This document shows positions 45,359 through 53,248 of a stretch of 64,000 nt of DNA, piece by piece. The stretch is from GSA-30 sp036384435. GTDB taxonomy: Bacteria; Pseudomonadota; Gammaproteobacteria; Xanthomonadales; Rhodanobacteraceae. A model generated the notes under the pieces. That model was given only the letters and a program-made list of their open reading frames with translations, was not told where the DNA came from and searched no databases. The translations under genes and the position numbers were made by a program. Location: contig NZ_DASVMI010000174.1 of assembly GCF_036384435.1 (NCBI RefSeq), positions 1 through 64,000 on the forward strand. Direction: 5' to 3'. Position 1 is the first letter of the stretch, and each line of letters starts with the position of its first letter.

Positions 45359-45796
45359 TTACTTGCCGATATCCAGCGTCTTGAGCATCAGTTGCTTGGC
45401 GGTATTCATGACTTCGACGTTGTTCTGGTACGAGCGCGATGCGGAAATCATGTTCACCAGTTCGTCGATCGGGTTGACGTTGCTGCCATAGACATAGCCG
45501 TTGGCATCGGCCATGGGATTGCCCGGTTCGTAGCGTGAGGAAATATCAGCCTGGCTTTCGCTCACGCCGATCGTCTGCACGCCGTCGGTACCGTCGCTTT
45601 GCGATGTCGCGCCCGCCGATTGCAACGCCTTGCTGTGCAAGGTCGCGAACAAGGGCTCCTTGGCACGGTAAGCGGCCTCGGGCGTACTGCTGACGGTGTC
45701 GGCATTGGCCAGGTTGCTGGCCACCGTATTGAGCCGCGTCGACTGCGCGGCCATGCCGGTACCGGCGGTATCGAAAATCTTGAACAGGGAGGACAT
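45359..45796 (-). CDS. flgC: Flagellar proximal rod protein FlgC
   Basis: Rod protein of 145 residues. The N-terminal motif TRLNTVASNLANADTVSSTP and the C-terminal VNPIDELVNMISASRSYQNN motif are characteristic. Length matches FlgC. Its ATG shares one base with the flgB stop. Confidence 0.97.
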   Translation of the reverse strand: MSSLFKIFDTAGTGMAAQSTRLNTVASNLANADTVSSTPEAAYRAKEPLFATLHSKALQSAGATSQSDGTDGVQTIGVSESQADISSRYEPGNPMADANGYVYGSNVNPIDELVNMISASRSYQNNVEVMNTAKQLMLKTLDIGK

Positions 45797-46191
45797 CAGC
45801 TCTGGCCCTCGGTAATGGCTGTGCGCAGCATGTGAATCTGCGCCGTGATGAAACTGAGGCTAGCCTGGTAGTGCACGGTATTGCCGGCAAAAGCGGCCTG
45901 TTCGACCTGGGTATCGACCGTGTTGCCATCCATCGACGGCTGGGTGGGCACGCGGTACGAAAGCTGGTCGGCGGCGCCGGCGGTCGGGTCGATCTGTCCT
46001 TGTGTCGGCGTGCTCATGGCCAGCTTCCCGCTGCCGGCCTGGCTCAGGACCTGTCGAAAATCGATGTCCCGCGCGAGGTAATCAGGCGTATCGGCATTGG
46101 CCATGTTGCCCGCCAACACTTCGGCACGCTTCTGCCACAGCCCCAGGGCCTGGGTATGCAGTCCGAACAAGTTGTCGTTGATCTGTGCCAT
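45796..46191 (-). CDS. flgB: Flagellar proximal rod protein FlgB
   Basis: Most proximal rod protein, 131 residues. It contains the rod motif VLAGNMANADTPDYLARDID and ends in a helix (YQASLSFITAQIHMLRTAIT). The ATG at 46191 gives the usual FlgB length; an in-frame extension runs over the sigma-54 promoter and is unlikely. It is the first gene of flgBCDEF. Confidence 0.96.
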   Translation of the reverse strand: MAQINDNLFGLHTQALGLWQKRAEVLAGNMANADTPDYLARDIDFRQVLSQAGSGKLAMSTPTQGQIDPTAGAADQLSYRVPTQPSMDGNTVDTQVEQAAFAGNTVHYQASLSFITAQIHMLRTAITEGQS

Positions 46192-46228
46192 ACCAAGCTC
46201 CCCACGGCGGTCTACGCGTGAGGCTTGA

Positions 46229-46244
46229 GGCAATATGTGTGCCA
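46229..46244 (-). promoter_or_regulatory. Sigma-54 promoter of flgBCDEF
   Basis: On the minus strand TGGCACACATATTGCC shows GG-N10-GC spacing. The expected start near 46218 leaves about 27 bases before flgB. It is divergent from the sigma-54 promoter at 46544-46559, so FleQ sites between them could serve both operons. Confidence 0.8.
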
Positions 46245-46306
46245 CGCTCTGGAAAATGGCTTGGCAGCTGGATTTGCGAGGGGTGAGCCCGACTCAGGCG
46301 AGCATC

Positions 46307-46332
46307 AGGAGTCGAAATTCCGACGCGACTCC
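46307..46332. repeat. REP-like palindrome upstream of flgB
   Basis: AGGAGTCG and CGCGACTCCT flank a short AT-containing loop. The GGAG...CTCC ends resemble the elements at 16223 and 35553. It lies upstream of the flgB promoter in a 435-base gap between flgB and the chemoreceptor gene. Confidence 0.5.
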
Positions 46333-46375
46333 TGCACGTGTTATCGGCGCCGCCCTCCAAGACTTTAGCTCTCTA

Positions 46376-46530
46376 GGGAGGTAAAGCCGGCCGCTGCGCG
46401 GCCTGTAAACAGCAAAAGGTAACAGGGAGAGCCAAAGACCACGCCTTCCCATCCTCCTCAACCCACCGCCCCTGGTCCTGACTCTTTAACTTTTTACAGG
46501 CTGCGCAGCAGCCAGCCTCACAGGCCAACC
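46376..46530. repeat. ACAGGC/CTGTAAA repeat cluster in the flgB-chemoreceptor gap
   Basis: GCCGGCCGCTGCGCGGCCTG at about 46388-46407 is a strong palindrome, followed by TAAACAG. Further on, ACAGGCTGCGCAGCAGCC (about 46496-46513) and CACAGGCC repeat the ACAGGCNNCGCAG unit. The same unit is tandemly repeated at 51021-51127, at the other end of the chemoreceptor-to-HDOD block. Confidence 0.55.
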
Positions 46531-46543
46531 CTCGGCGGCCAAG

Positions 46544-46559
46544 TGGCATGCGCCTTGCT
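46544..46559 (+). promoter_or_regulatory. Sigma-54 promoter of the chemoreceptor-flgA operon
   Basis: TGGCATGCGCCTTGCT has GG-N10-GC spacing and a TTGCT -12 element. The expected start near 46571 gives a leader of about 56 bases before the chemoreceptor gene. The transcript could continue through flgA and, with the internal sigma-28 promoter, flgM and flgN. Confidence 0.83.
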
Positions 46560-46626
46560 TCCTCAAGCTCAGCCCTCCCCTGCCGATCCGGGGAGTCGAG
46601 ACTTCTTATCGGGAACGTGCCTCTCC

Positions 46627-47937
46627 ATGAGCTTCATCCGCAGCAAACAACTTGCCGACCTGGCCAAGGCCGCCGCCCATGGCGACAAGGAGCTGGTCGA
46701 GCGGCTGTCGCGCGAAAACCCAGCGATGGCACAGGCCCTGGCCCCGCTGCTGGCGCTGACTGCGCCGGTCGAGCCGGCGGCCGTCGCGCTGCAAGCGGTG
46801 GAACAGCAGAGCCTGATGTTGAATGCCGCCCAGGCTTTGCTGCGCGAGCATGAGGCGCTGGAAAGCGCCACGGCCGAGAGCCGCGCCAGCGTCGGACGTT
46901 TGACGGACAGCGGCGCCGGGATTTCGTCGGGCCTGCAGCAGACAGCGCATGGCATCGACCAGGCGCGCGAAACCACGCGCCATAGCGCGGCCACAGTCAC
47001 TGAGGTCGATGGCCAGTTGCGTCTGCTACGTAGCGCGCTATCGGCCATGAACCGGAACCAGGCTCGCCTGGCCGAACAGGTGGCCCAGATCCGAAAGCTG
47101 ACCACCAGCGTGAAGGACATCGCGCACCAGACCAACCTGGTGGCGCTCAATGCGGCGATCGAAGCTGCGCGCGCAGGCGAAGCCGGCAAGGGCTTTGCCG
47201 TGGTCGCCGATGAGGTCAAGCAGTTGGCCGAAAAGACCGGACAGGCGACCGGTGAGATCGAATCCATGACCGGCTCGATCGGCGAGTTCTCCCAGCAACT
47301 GGACATTGACGTGCAGCAAGGCATGCAACGCCTGGAGAGCGCGCAGGATCGCATCAATCATACCGGTACCACGCTGCGTGAAGGCGCCGAGGTGCTGCAA
47401 GGCGCTATCGCACGCTTGCAGAGCCTGCAGCAGAGTACCGATGCCCAGGCTGCCCGCGTCACGACCGCGCAGGCCGCGCTTGGCGCTTTGCAGAAGCGTA
47501 CGGTCGAGGCGCGCCGCCAAGCCGAGGCGCTCGACCGCGCCTGCGTGCTGTCGCACCGCATGTGCCTGGGCTGGCTCGACCAGGATGCCGAACACTCGCT
47601 GGCCGGCCTCAGCCTGAGCCTGCGCGAATCCATCCAGGGGTTGCGTCAAGCGATGGAGCTGGCGCTGCACGAACCGGCCGCGCTCGATCGCCGCTGGTTC
47701 GACACCAGCGTGCTCGACCACGTCATGAATCGCCTCAGCGACAAGCACGCCACGCACCCTGCCGCCAACGAACTGGTAGCCGCCGGGCGCCGGCTGCGTG
47801 AACACACCGACACCTTCGTGGCCCTGCTTGGCCAGGGCGACCTCAAACACGCGGCCGATTATCCCAGCCGCGTCGAGGCCGAACGCGAAACCATTCACCA
47901 GCACCTGAGCCATCTGCTGGGGGACGCGATTGTATGA
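46627..47937 (+). CDS. Soluble methyl-accepting chemotaxis protein
   Basis: Cytoplasmic chemoreceptor of 436 residues with no signal peptide or membrane helix. The signalling hairpin tip is well conserved at about residues 165-205 (DIAHQTNLVALNAAIEAARA, then GFAVVADEVKQLAEKTG). Helical arms flank it, and a C-terminal helical domain of about 130 residues with scattered His/Cys (CVLSHRMCLGWLDQD) follows; it might bind a ligand or metal but is not a clear CZB domain. The start at 46627 is the first ATG after the promoter. The place is held by cheV in Xanthomonas, and the gene overlaps flgA (ATGA). Confidence 0.85.
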   Translation: MSFIRSKQLADLAKAAAHGDKELVERLSRENPAMAQALAPLLALTAPVEPAAVALQAVEQQSLMLNAAQALLREHEALESATAESRASVGRLTDSGAGISSGLQQTAHGIDQARETTRHSAATVTEVDGQLRLLRSALSAMNRNQARLAEQVAQIRKLTTSVKDIAHQTNLVALNAAIEAARAGEAGKGFAVVADEVKQLAEKTGQATGEIESMTGSIGEFSQQLDIDVQQGMQRLESAQDRINHTGTTLREGAEVLQGAIARLQSLQQSTDAQAARVTTAQAALGALQKRTVEARRQAEALDRACVLSHRMCLGWLDQDAEHSLAGLSLSLRESIQGLRQAMELALHEPAALDRRWFDTSVLDHVMNRLSDKHATHPAANELVAAGRRLREHTDTFVALLGQGDLKHAADYPSRVEAERETIHQHLSHLLGDAIV

Positions 47938-48659
47938 AGCCACGTACGATAGCCATGTCTGGCAACCTGGCCATGGCGTTCGCGCTGTGCGGGGGCGCAT
48001 GGCTGTGCGTAGCGCCAGCGGCAAGAGCCACGCAGTCGTCGGAAGGCCTGCGCCAGATCGCCGAGAAAACCCTGCGAGAACATTTCGTAGCAACTGGCAA
48101 CCGGGCAGTCGTCCAGGCCGACAAACTCGATTCTCGCCTGCAATTGCCCGATTGCCCCTCCTCACCCAAGGGCAGCGTCGCCAATGAAGCGCGCCCGTCC
48201 GCTCGCATGGCTGTGGAAATCAGCTGCCCCATCGCGGGCGGCTGGCACATCCGCGTGCCGGTGAAATTGCAGTTGTTCCGCAATGTGCTGGTGACCATCC
48301 ACCCTCTGCAACGCGGCGACGGAGTGACGGCAGCCGACGTACGAAGCGAAGAGCGCGACATCACCCGCCTGGGCTACGGTTACATCGACTCACTCGACCA
48401 GCTGCTCGATCGGTCGATGTCTCGCCCCGTGATGGCCAATACCGTACTCACCCCGGCCGCCCTGGGCGGCCGCCAGACCGTTCGCGCGGGTGACCACGTG
48501 CAGATGATTGCGCGCATCAGTGGCATCGAAGTACGCGCCACCGGCACTGCCCTTGGCAGCGGCGACACCGGCGCCCGCCTGCGGGTGCGCAACGACAGCT
48601 CCGGGAAGCCCGTAGACGCTATCGTGCGCGACGCAGGGCTGGTTGAGGCGCTTCCGTGA
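47934..48659 (+). CDS. flgA: Flagellar P-ring assembly chaperone FlgA
   Basis: Periplasmic chaperone for FlgI, 241 residues. It has a signal peptide (hydrophobic MAFALCGGAWLCVAPAARA, about residues 13-32). The SAF-like domain reads LQRGDGVTAADVRSEERDIT and the C-terminus RVRNDSSGKPVDAIVRDAGL. It is translationally coupled to the chemoreceptor gene. Confidence 0.93.
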   Translation: MKPRTIAMSGNLAMAFALCGGAWLCVAPAARATQSSEGLRQIAEKTLREHFVATGNRAVVQADKLDSRLQLPDCPSSPKGSVANEARPSARMAVEISCPIAGGWHIRVPVKLQLFRNVLVTIHPLQRGDGVTAADVRSEERDITRLGYGYIDSLDQLLDRSMSRPVMANTVLTPAALGGRQTVRAGDHVQMIARISGIEVRATGTALGSGDTGARLRVRNDSSGKPVDAIVRDAGLVEALP

Positions 48660-48701
48660 CGCACTTTGCATTAATCTGTCCGACCGGCGGCTCAAGGGGG
48701 C

Positions 48702-48728
48702 TAAAGTTCCTCTCAAGTCCGCCGATAG
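48702..48728 (+). promoter_or_regulatory. Sigma-28 promoter of flgM
   Basis: TAAAGTTC-N11-GCCGATAG is nearly identical to the FliA consensus TAAAGTTT-N11-GCCGATAA and is the best sigma-28 match in the window. The expected start near 48735 leaves about 45 bases before flgM. It lets FliA raise the level of its own inhibitor. Confidence 0.92.
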
Positions 48729-48779
48729 CTTTGACTGGCAAGACCCGAATCCCTTCGTGTCAGGCATAAGAGAACCGCC

Positions 48780-49094
48780 ATGAACACCACGATCACCTCC
48801 AACGGACTGCCGGTGCTCCCGCAGGCCCAAAGCAGCCAGAACGGTGCCAGCGCGCAGGACGCTTCGTCCGCGAACGCCAAGCCGGCCGCTTCGGCACCCG
48901 CGACCGACAGCGTCAAGCTGACCGACTCAGCCCGCGCCCTGACCCAGGCCGCGCAAGCAGACAAGAGCAGCGAGGTCAACCAACAGAAAGTCGATCAGAT
49001 TCGCACCGCGCTGGCCAACGGCAGTTACAAGCCAGATCCGGCTCGTATCGCCGATCGCCTGATCTCGCTCAACAACCAGATTTCTGGCCAGTAA
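48780..49094 (+). CDS. flgM: Anti-sigma-28 factor FlgM
   Basis: Exported inhibitor of FliA, 104 residues. The Ala/Ser-rich, probably unfolded first half is followed by the FliA-binding part (about residues 42-100; DSVKLTDSARALTQ, then QQKVDQIRTALANGSYKPD). Release of FlgM through the finished hook frees FliA. It lies 3 bases before flgN. Confidence 0.95.
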   Translation: MNTTITSNGLPVLPQAQSSQNGASAQDASSANAKPAASAPATDSVKLTDSARALTQAAQADKSSEVNQQKVDQIRTALANGSYKPDPARIADRLISLNNQISGQ

Positions 49095-49097
49095 GCC

Positions 49098-49544
49098 ATG
49101 GGTGCCCGGCTGCTGGCCGAAATGCACGATGCGCTGTCAGCCGTATTGGCTGAGATGCAAGGCGCTGTCGCCGATCTGGAGCAGGTGCTGAGCGACGAGC
49201 GCGCCGCCCTGGACCAAGCCGATGCCGAGGCACTCAATCGTGCCGGGGAGCAGAAGCAGCGCCTGATGCATGCGCTTGAACAACTGGATGCCGAACGCGT
49301 GCAGTTGTCGCACAACATGGATTCGCCCAGTGACATCCATCAGCAAACCTGGTCGGGCATCCTCAAGTCGCTGGCGGCCTGTCAACAGGCCAACCAGCGT
49401 AATGGCGACATTGTCGAACAAAGGCTTCAACACGTCAGGCGCGCCCTGGCCGTTCTCACGGGCGGCAAGGATGAAGTCGACGTCTACAACCCAACAGGTA
49501 GGGTCCGCGGCGGTTTCCGCTCGGTGTCGCTGGCGCAAGCCTGA
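49098..49544 (+). CDS. flgN: Flagellar export chaperone FlgN
   Basis: Coiled-coil chaperone of 148 residues for FlgK and FlgL. The N-terminal 110 residues form two long helices without hydrophobic membrane segments, and a short positively charged tail ends GRVRGGFRSVSLAQA. Sequence conservation in this family is low; position directly after flgM is the main support. Confidence 0.88.
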   Translation: MGARLLAEMHDALSAVLAEMQGAVADLEQVLSDERAALDQADAEALNRAGEQKQRLMHALEQLDAERVQLSHNMDSPSDIHQQTWSGILKSLAACQQANQRNGDIVEQRLQHVRRALAVLTGGKDEVDVYNPTGRVRGGFRSVSLAQA

Positions 49545-49661
49545 GCCTGGCTGGGTTGTTATCGGGGGCCGTCGCGGCATGCGCCCGTGCGACGGTGGGA
49601 ATGATTGGCACGAATCGCGAGCCCGCTGCGTCGCGGTCCGGACAAGCATCGATGAATTTTC

Positions 49662-50936
49662 ATGAGTGACACTACTGTTGCCAGCAACGTGCCTGAAGCC
49701 TATCTAGCCGCCACCTTCAACGAAGTCCCGCTACCGGTCGTCCGCGTTCCCATGCTGGATCGCGAAAACCAGCTGGTGGCCTATGAACTGATCATCCAGG
49801 GCGATGGCGACGACGAAGCCAACCTGATGCGCCGCGTGCTGTCGACCATTGTCGACGGCTCGGTGACCCGTCTTGCCCGCGACAATCGCGTATTCATCCG
49901 CTTGTCGCGCGATCTGGTGATGGAGCAATCCGAATTGGTTCTGCGCTACCCGCGCATCGGCCTGGTGATCGATTCGGCCTGGACCGACGACGAAGCCATG
50001 ATGGCTCGCCTGCAAATGCTGTCGCAGCGCGGCTGCGCCCTCCTGCTGGACCTGGCTGACCAGCCCATACCCCAAGTAGGAGGCGATCGCGGCGCCAACA
50101 TTCTGTTGAGCTTCGTTCGATTCGTGCGCATCGATGCCTCACGGCTGGATGCGGGCACGTTGCGCGCGCACTGCGAGCAATTGCATGCACGCGGCTTGCA
50201 GGTTATCGCCGGCCACGTGGAAACACATGCCACCCATGAGCTTTGCCTGCAATTGCCGTTCGCGGCCATCCAGGGCGGTTACCTGCTGACTCCCGAAAAA
50301 GTGGACGTGCCGGTACTGACCGCCAATCGTCTGAGCGTGCTGCGCCTGTTGCGTGCACTAGAAGAGGAATCGGCCGGCCCTGTCGAGCTTGGCCAAGTCA
50401 TCCGCAACGACGCCATCCTCAGCTACAAGTTGCTCGGATGCGTCAACTCGGCCTACTTCGCGCTGCCCAAGCAGTTGAAGTCGGTCGAGCAGGCCGCGAT
50501 CTTTTTCGGCCTGACCCGCATGCGCAACTGGATCAGCACCATGGCGCTGAGCGGCATGAACGATCGTCCGCCGGAACTGCTGCGTGCCGCGCTGATCCGC
50601 GCACACATGTGCGAGCAACTGGCCCAGGGCATGAGTCGCTCGGAACGCGAGATGGCTTTCACCGCCGGCTTGTTCTCGCTGTTGGAAACGCTGATGTGCG
50701 CGCCGATGGATTTCCTGCTCGAGCATGTCCCGCTTGCGCCGGAAATTCGCGCTGTCCTGATTGATCGCCGCGGCCCGTTCGCGCCGTTGCTCGAACAGGT
50801 CATCCAGTGGGAAGCCGGTGACCTGCGCAATAGCGGCGCCCAGCCCCAGCAGATCCGCCGCATGGCGGGCATCTACCTGGAAGCCACCCGCTGGGCCGAT
50901 CATGTGTATTCGTTCGCCGAGCAAAGACCGAGTTAG
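49662..50936 (+). CDS. Degenerate EAL-HDOD signalling protein
   Basis: YuxH-type protein of 424 residues. The first 220 residues have the EAL fold (RFVRIDASRLDAG, then GLQVIAGHVETHA and QGGYLLTPE). The EALxR catalytic motif is missing and AEGVET is changed to AGHVET, so c-di-GMP hydrolysis is unlikely. The HDOD domain follows at about 225-400 (VIRNDAILSYKLLGCVNSAY) without a metal-binding HD pair. Such proteins act as scaffolds in motility and c-di-GMP signalling. It is separated from flgN by 117 bases holding a small hairpin (CCGTCGC...GCGACGG, 49569-49595). Confidence 0.82.
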   Translation: MSDTTVASNVPEAYLAATFNEVPLPVVRVPMLDRENQLVAYELIIQGDGDDEANLMRRVLSTIVDGSVTRLARDNRVFIRLSRDLVMEQSELVLRYPRIGLVIDSAWTDDEAMMARLQMLSQRGCALLLDLADQPIPQVGGDRGANILLSFVRFVRIDASRLDAGTLRAHCEQLHARGLQVIAGHVETHATHELCLQLPFAAIQGGYLLTPEKVDVPVLTANRLSVLRLLRALEEESAGPVELGQVIRNDAILSYKLLGCVNSAYFALPKQLKSVEQAAIFFGLTRMRNWISTMALSGMNDRPPELLRAALIRAHMCEQLAQGMSRSEREMAFTAGLFSLLETLMCAPMDFLLEHVPLAPEIRAVLIDRRGPFAPLLEQVIQWEAGDLRNSGAQPQQIRRMAGIYLEATRWADHVYSFAEQRPS

Positions 50937-51020
50937 CAAGGTCGGCTGCTAAGCAGCCTTTAAAGTGTAAACAGAAGGAGCAAGAGCGGAGTTCCGCAGG
51001 CTGCGCTCTTACTCCTCAAC

Positions 51021-51127
51021 GCTTTACAGCGAACGACGCTGAGCGACTCTACAGGCCGCGTAGCGCGCCGACTTCACAGGCTACGCAGTGGCCGACCGCA
51101 CAGCCCGCAAAGCGGGCGACCTCACGC
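51021..51127. repeat. Tandem repeats of about 24 bp (CGACNNCACAGGC type)
   Basis: Three full and two partial units follow one another: CGACTCTACAGGCCGCGTAG, CGACTTCACAGGCTACGCAG and CGACCGCACAGCCCGCAAAG are the first 20 bases of successive units. They fill the gap between the EAL-HDOD gene and the converging TMEM43-like gene and run up to its stop. Each unit contains a small imperfect palindrome. Related units lie at 46376-46530. Confidence 0.7.
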
Positions 51128-51129
51128 GA

Positions 51130-52167
51130 CTAAATAGCCGGCTTCATCACCCGCCACGCCGCTAGCGCCACACCGGCCAGGGAGGCGACGAGCCAGTCGG
51201 CGGTGGCGGCCAGGTCTTCGCCCAGCCAGCACACGCAGGCGACCGCGGCAACGGCGGCTACGCCGATGCCCAGGGCCAGCAGGGGTTCTCGCCGGCGGCC
51301 CTGCAAGGCGAAGAAGGCCCCCACGATGCCCAGCAACAACGCGGCGATGCGGCGCGGCCAGACGAATGCCGGGGCCTCAGGGACATCGGGGAGTACTTCG
51401 TCCAGGCTACGGTCGTCGATCTGCACCTCATAGCCCTTGCCGTCGGCAGCCCCTTGGGCGGGCACCAGGCGGTCGCCATCGACGCGCGCGAAAATCGTCA
51501 CCACCTGACTGGGTACGACCTCCCAACTCACGCGGATGTCGCCCAGACGCGGATGGTCCGGCTTGGCGCTGGTGACCAGGTGACCTTCGTGAAGCGTGAA
51601 TGTGGCCGCCATGTTGGCTGGCATGCTCTTCGTGTCCGGCTCCAGCGGCTGGCTGCCAGGCAAGGCATGCAGCAAGGTCGCGGATAACGCCAGGCCATTC
51701 ATGCGCACCAGGCCCGCGTCGAACTGTTTGCCTTCGATCGGAAACGCACCTGGGTTGGCATGGCCGCCCGGCTGGGCGAACTTGCTGGCATCGACCGGGT
51801 GATCGACCCAGTCCACCTCGTAGTGCACCTGGTCACCGATGCGCACCTCACGCCACTGGAACATCTCGACATGGCGCACCAGCACAGGCACGTTGGCGTG
51901 CTGGTTGAAATCCGGGTCATATGGCGCCTCGATCACCTGCGGCTTGCCGGCCACGCGCACCATGTGACCGTATTGCCCGGCCTCGACGCGCCCATCGCCA
52001 CCCAGGTCCAGGATTTTTCCGCCATGCCGCCCGACGGCTGCCGACTGCGCCACCATGTGCTTTTCGGTCATGGCGACCAGCCCCAGGCCGGCAAGCAGCA
52101 GCACCGCGGCGATGCCGCGCTGGATCCACAGCGAGGAATTGAGTTCGCCCAATCGGCCAGGACTCAT
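51130..52167 (-). CDS. TMEM43-like membrane protein
   Basis: Membrane protein of 345 residues. One N-terminal helix (about residues 14-33; IQRGIAAVLLLAGLGLVAM) and three C-terminal helices (about 265-340) flank a large soluble domain. The layout and stretches such as WREVRIGDQVHYEVDWVDHP match the TMEM43 family, whose bacterial role is unknown. It overlaps the preceding MBL-fold gene by 4 bases, suggesting a two-gene operon outside the flagellar locus. Confidence 0.75.
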   Translation of the reverse strand: MSPGRLGELNSSLWIQRGIAAVLLLAGLGLVAMTEKHMVAQSAAVGRHGGKILDLGGDGRVEAGQYGHMVRVAGKPQVIEAPYDPDFNQHANVPVLVRHVEMFQWREVRIGDQVHYEVDWVDHPVDASKFAQPGGHANPGAFPIEGKQFDAGLVRMNGLALSATLLHALPGSQPLEPDTKSMPANMAATFTLHEGHLVTSAKPDHPRLGDIRVSWEVVPSQVVTIFARVDGDRLVPAQGAADGKGYEVQIDDRSLDEVLPDVPEAPAFVWPRRIAALLLGIVGAFFALQGRRREPLLALGIGVAAVAAVACVCWLGEDLAATADWLVASLAGVALAAWRVMKPAI

Positions 52168-53018
52168 GCGATGACCAACCCTTTCAGTTCGCGTTGTTCG
52201 TCGGTCGTACCATAACGCCCCCGCTCATCGCGCGTCACCCGGGCCATGGCGCAATCATGGTCATGGGTAAAGAACAATCGCACGTTCCGCGCCAGCTTGT
52301 CGTCCAGGAAAGCCTGCTTTTCGTCGATGAGCATTTCCGGCCAGCGGTCGTAGCCCATGGTGATGGGCAGGTGCACCCAGAAACGACCGGGAATAAGGTC
52401 GGCGCAGAACACCACACCACCGACCTCGGCCAACATCAGGCCAGGCGTATGGCCTTGCGAGTAGCTCAGTCGCACCGATTTGCCCAGGACCTGGGAGTAT
52501 TCGCCCTCGACTCGCTCCAGTCGCCCGCTCTGCTCGAGCAGGGCACCCAACTGGGGAATGAACGAGGCACGATCGCGCGGATGTGGATGTTGTGCGCGCA
52601 ACCAGTGCTCGGCACCTACCACGAAGCGAGCCTTGGGAAATAGCAGACGTGGCGCCTGCCCTTCCTCCCATGCGGCCAGCAACCCGCCTGCATGGTCGAA
52701 ATGCAGGTGCGAAAGCACCACGACGTCGACGTCTTCATGCGAAAGCCCGGCCTCGGCCAGTGAATCGAGCAAGACATGATGCGCTTCCACCACGCCATAA
52801 CGCTCGCGCAGCGCAGGCTCGAAGAATGCGCCGATGCCGGTCTCGAACAGCACGTTCCTGCCATCGAGATCCTTCACCAGCAGGCAACGGCACGCCAGCG
52901 GGATGCGGTTTTGCTCATCCGTGGCGATCCAGCGCGACCACAGTGCCTTGGGAGCGTTGCCGAACATTGCCCCGCCATCCAGGCGCTGGGAGTTACCGAT
53001 GAGGGACCACATTTGCAT
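52164..53018 (-). CDS. MBL-fold metallo-hydrolase
   Basis: Metallo-beta-lactamase-fold hydrolase of 284 residues. The metal motif HLHFDHAGG gives H104, H106, D108 and H109; further ligands are likely in SQGHTPGL and FFTHDHD. The start is set at ATG 53018 (an ATG two codons downstream is possible); a longer in-frame extension overlaps a dispersed repeat and is unlikely. The substrate cannot be told. Lactonase- or quinolone-type relatives have similar motifs. Confidence 0.82.
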   Translation of the reverse strand: MQMWSLIGNSQRLDGGAMFGNAPKALWSRWIATDEQNRIPLACRCLLVKDLDGRNVLFETGIGAFFEPALRERYGVVEAHHVLLDSLAEAGLSHEDVDVVVLSHLHFDHAGGLLAAWEEGQAPRLLFPKARFVVGAEHWLRAQHPHPRDRASFIPQLGALLEQSGRLERVEGEYSQVLGKSVRLSYSQGHTPGLMLAEVGGVVFCADLIPGRFWVHLPITMGYDRWPEMLIDEKQAFLDDKLARNVRLFFTHDHDCAMARVTRDERGRYGTTDEQRELKGLVIA

Positions 53019-53101
53019 GGCAACAACGCTCTCTATGGCGGGGGCGATCTCAGTCGCTATGGCGGAAAGTTTCAGGGCGAGCGTCGAGGACGTCGAAGAG
53101 C

Positions 53102-53230
53102 GAGGGTTGAATAGCGAGGGCACCCACACGCATGATGGCTTCGAGCATCCACGTCATAGTGCACTTTTGCTGCATATCAGTAACGCCTGTCGCATTATCG
53201 TGCCCTCGCTGCGCGTCCCTGGCCTCTCGC
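53102..53230. repeat. Diverged inverted pair of AGCGAGGG-family repeats
   Basis: GAGGGTTGAATAGCGAGGGC at about 53102-53121 faces its inverted relative GTGCCCTCGCTGCGCGTCCC at about 53200-53219. The pair resembles the flhF-flhA doublet at 3895-4012 but is more diverged. It occupies the gap between ggt and the MBL-fold gene. Confidence 0.5.
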
Positions 53231-53248
53231 ATGCTGCCCTGGACGACC

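Noticed and set aside
51021..51127. Tandem repeats considered as a CRISPR array
   Set aside because: Units follow each other without unique spacers of regular length, and no cas genes are nearby.
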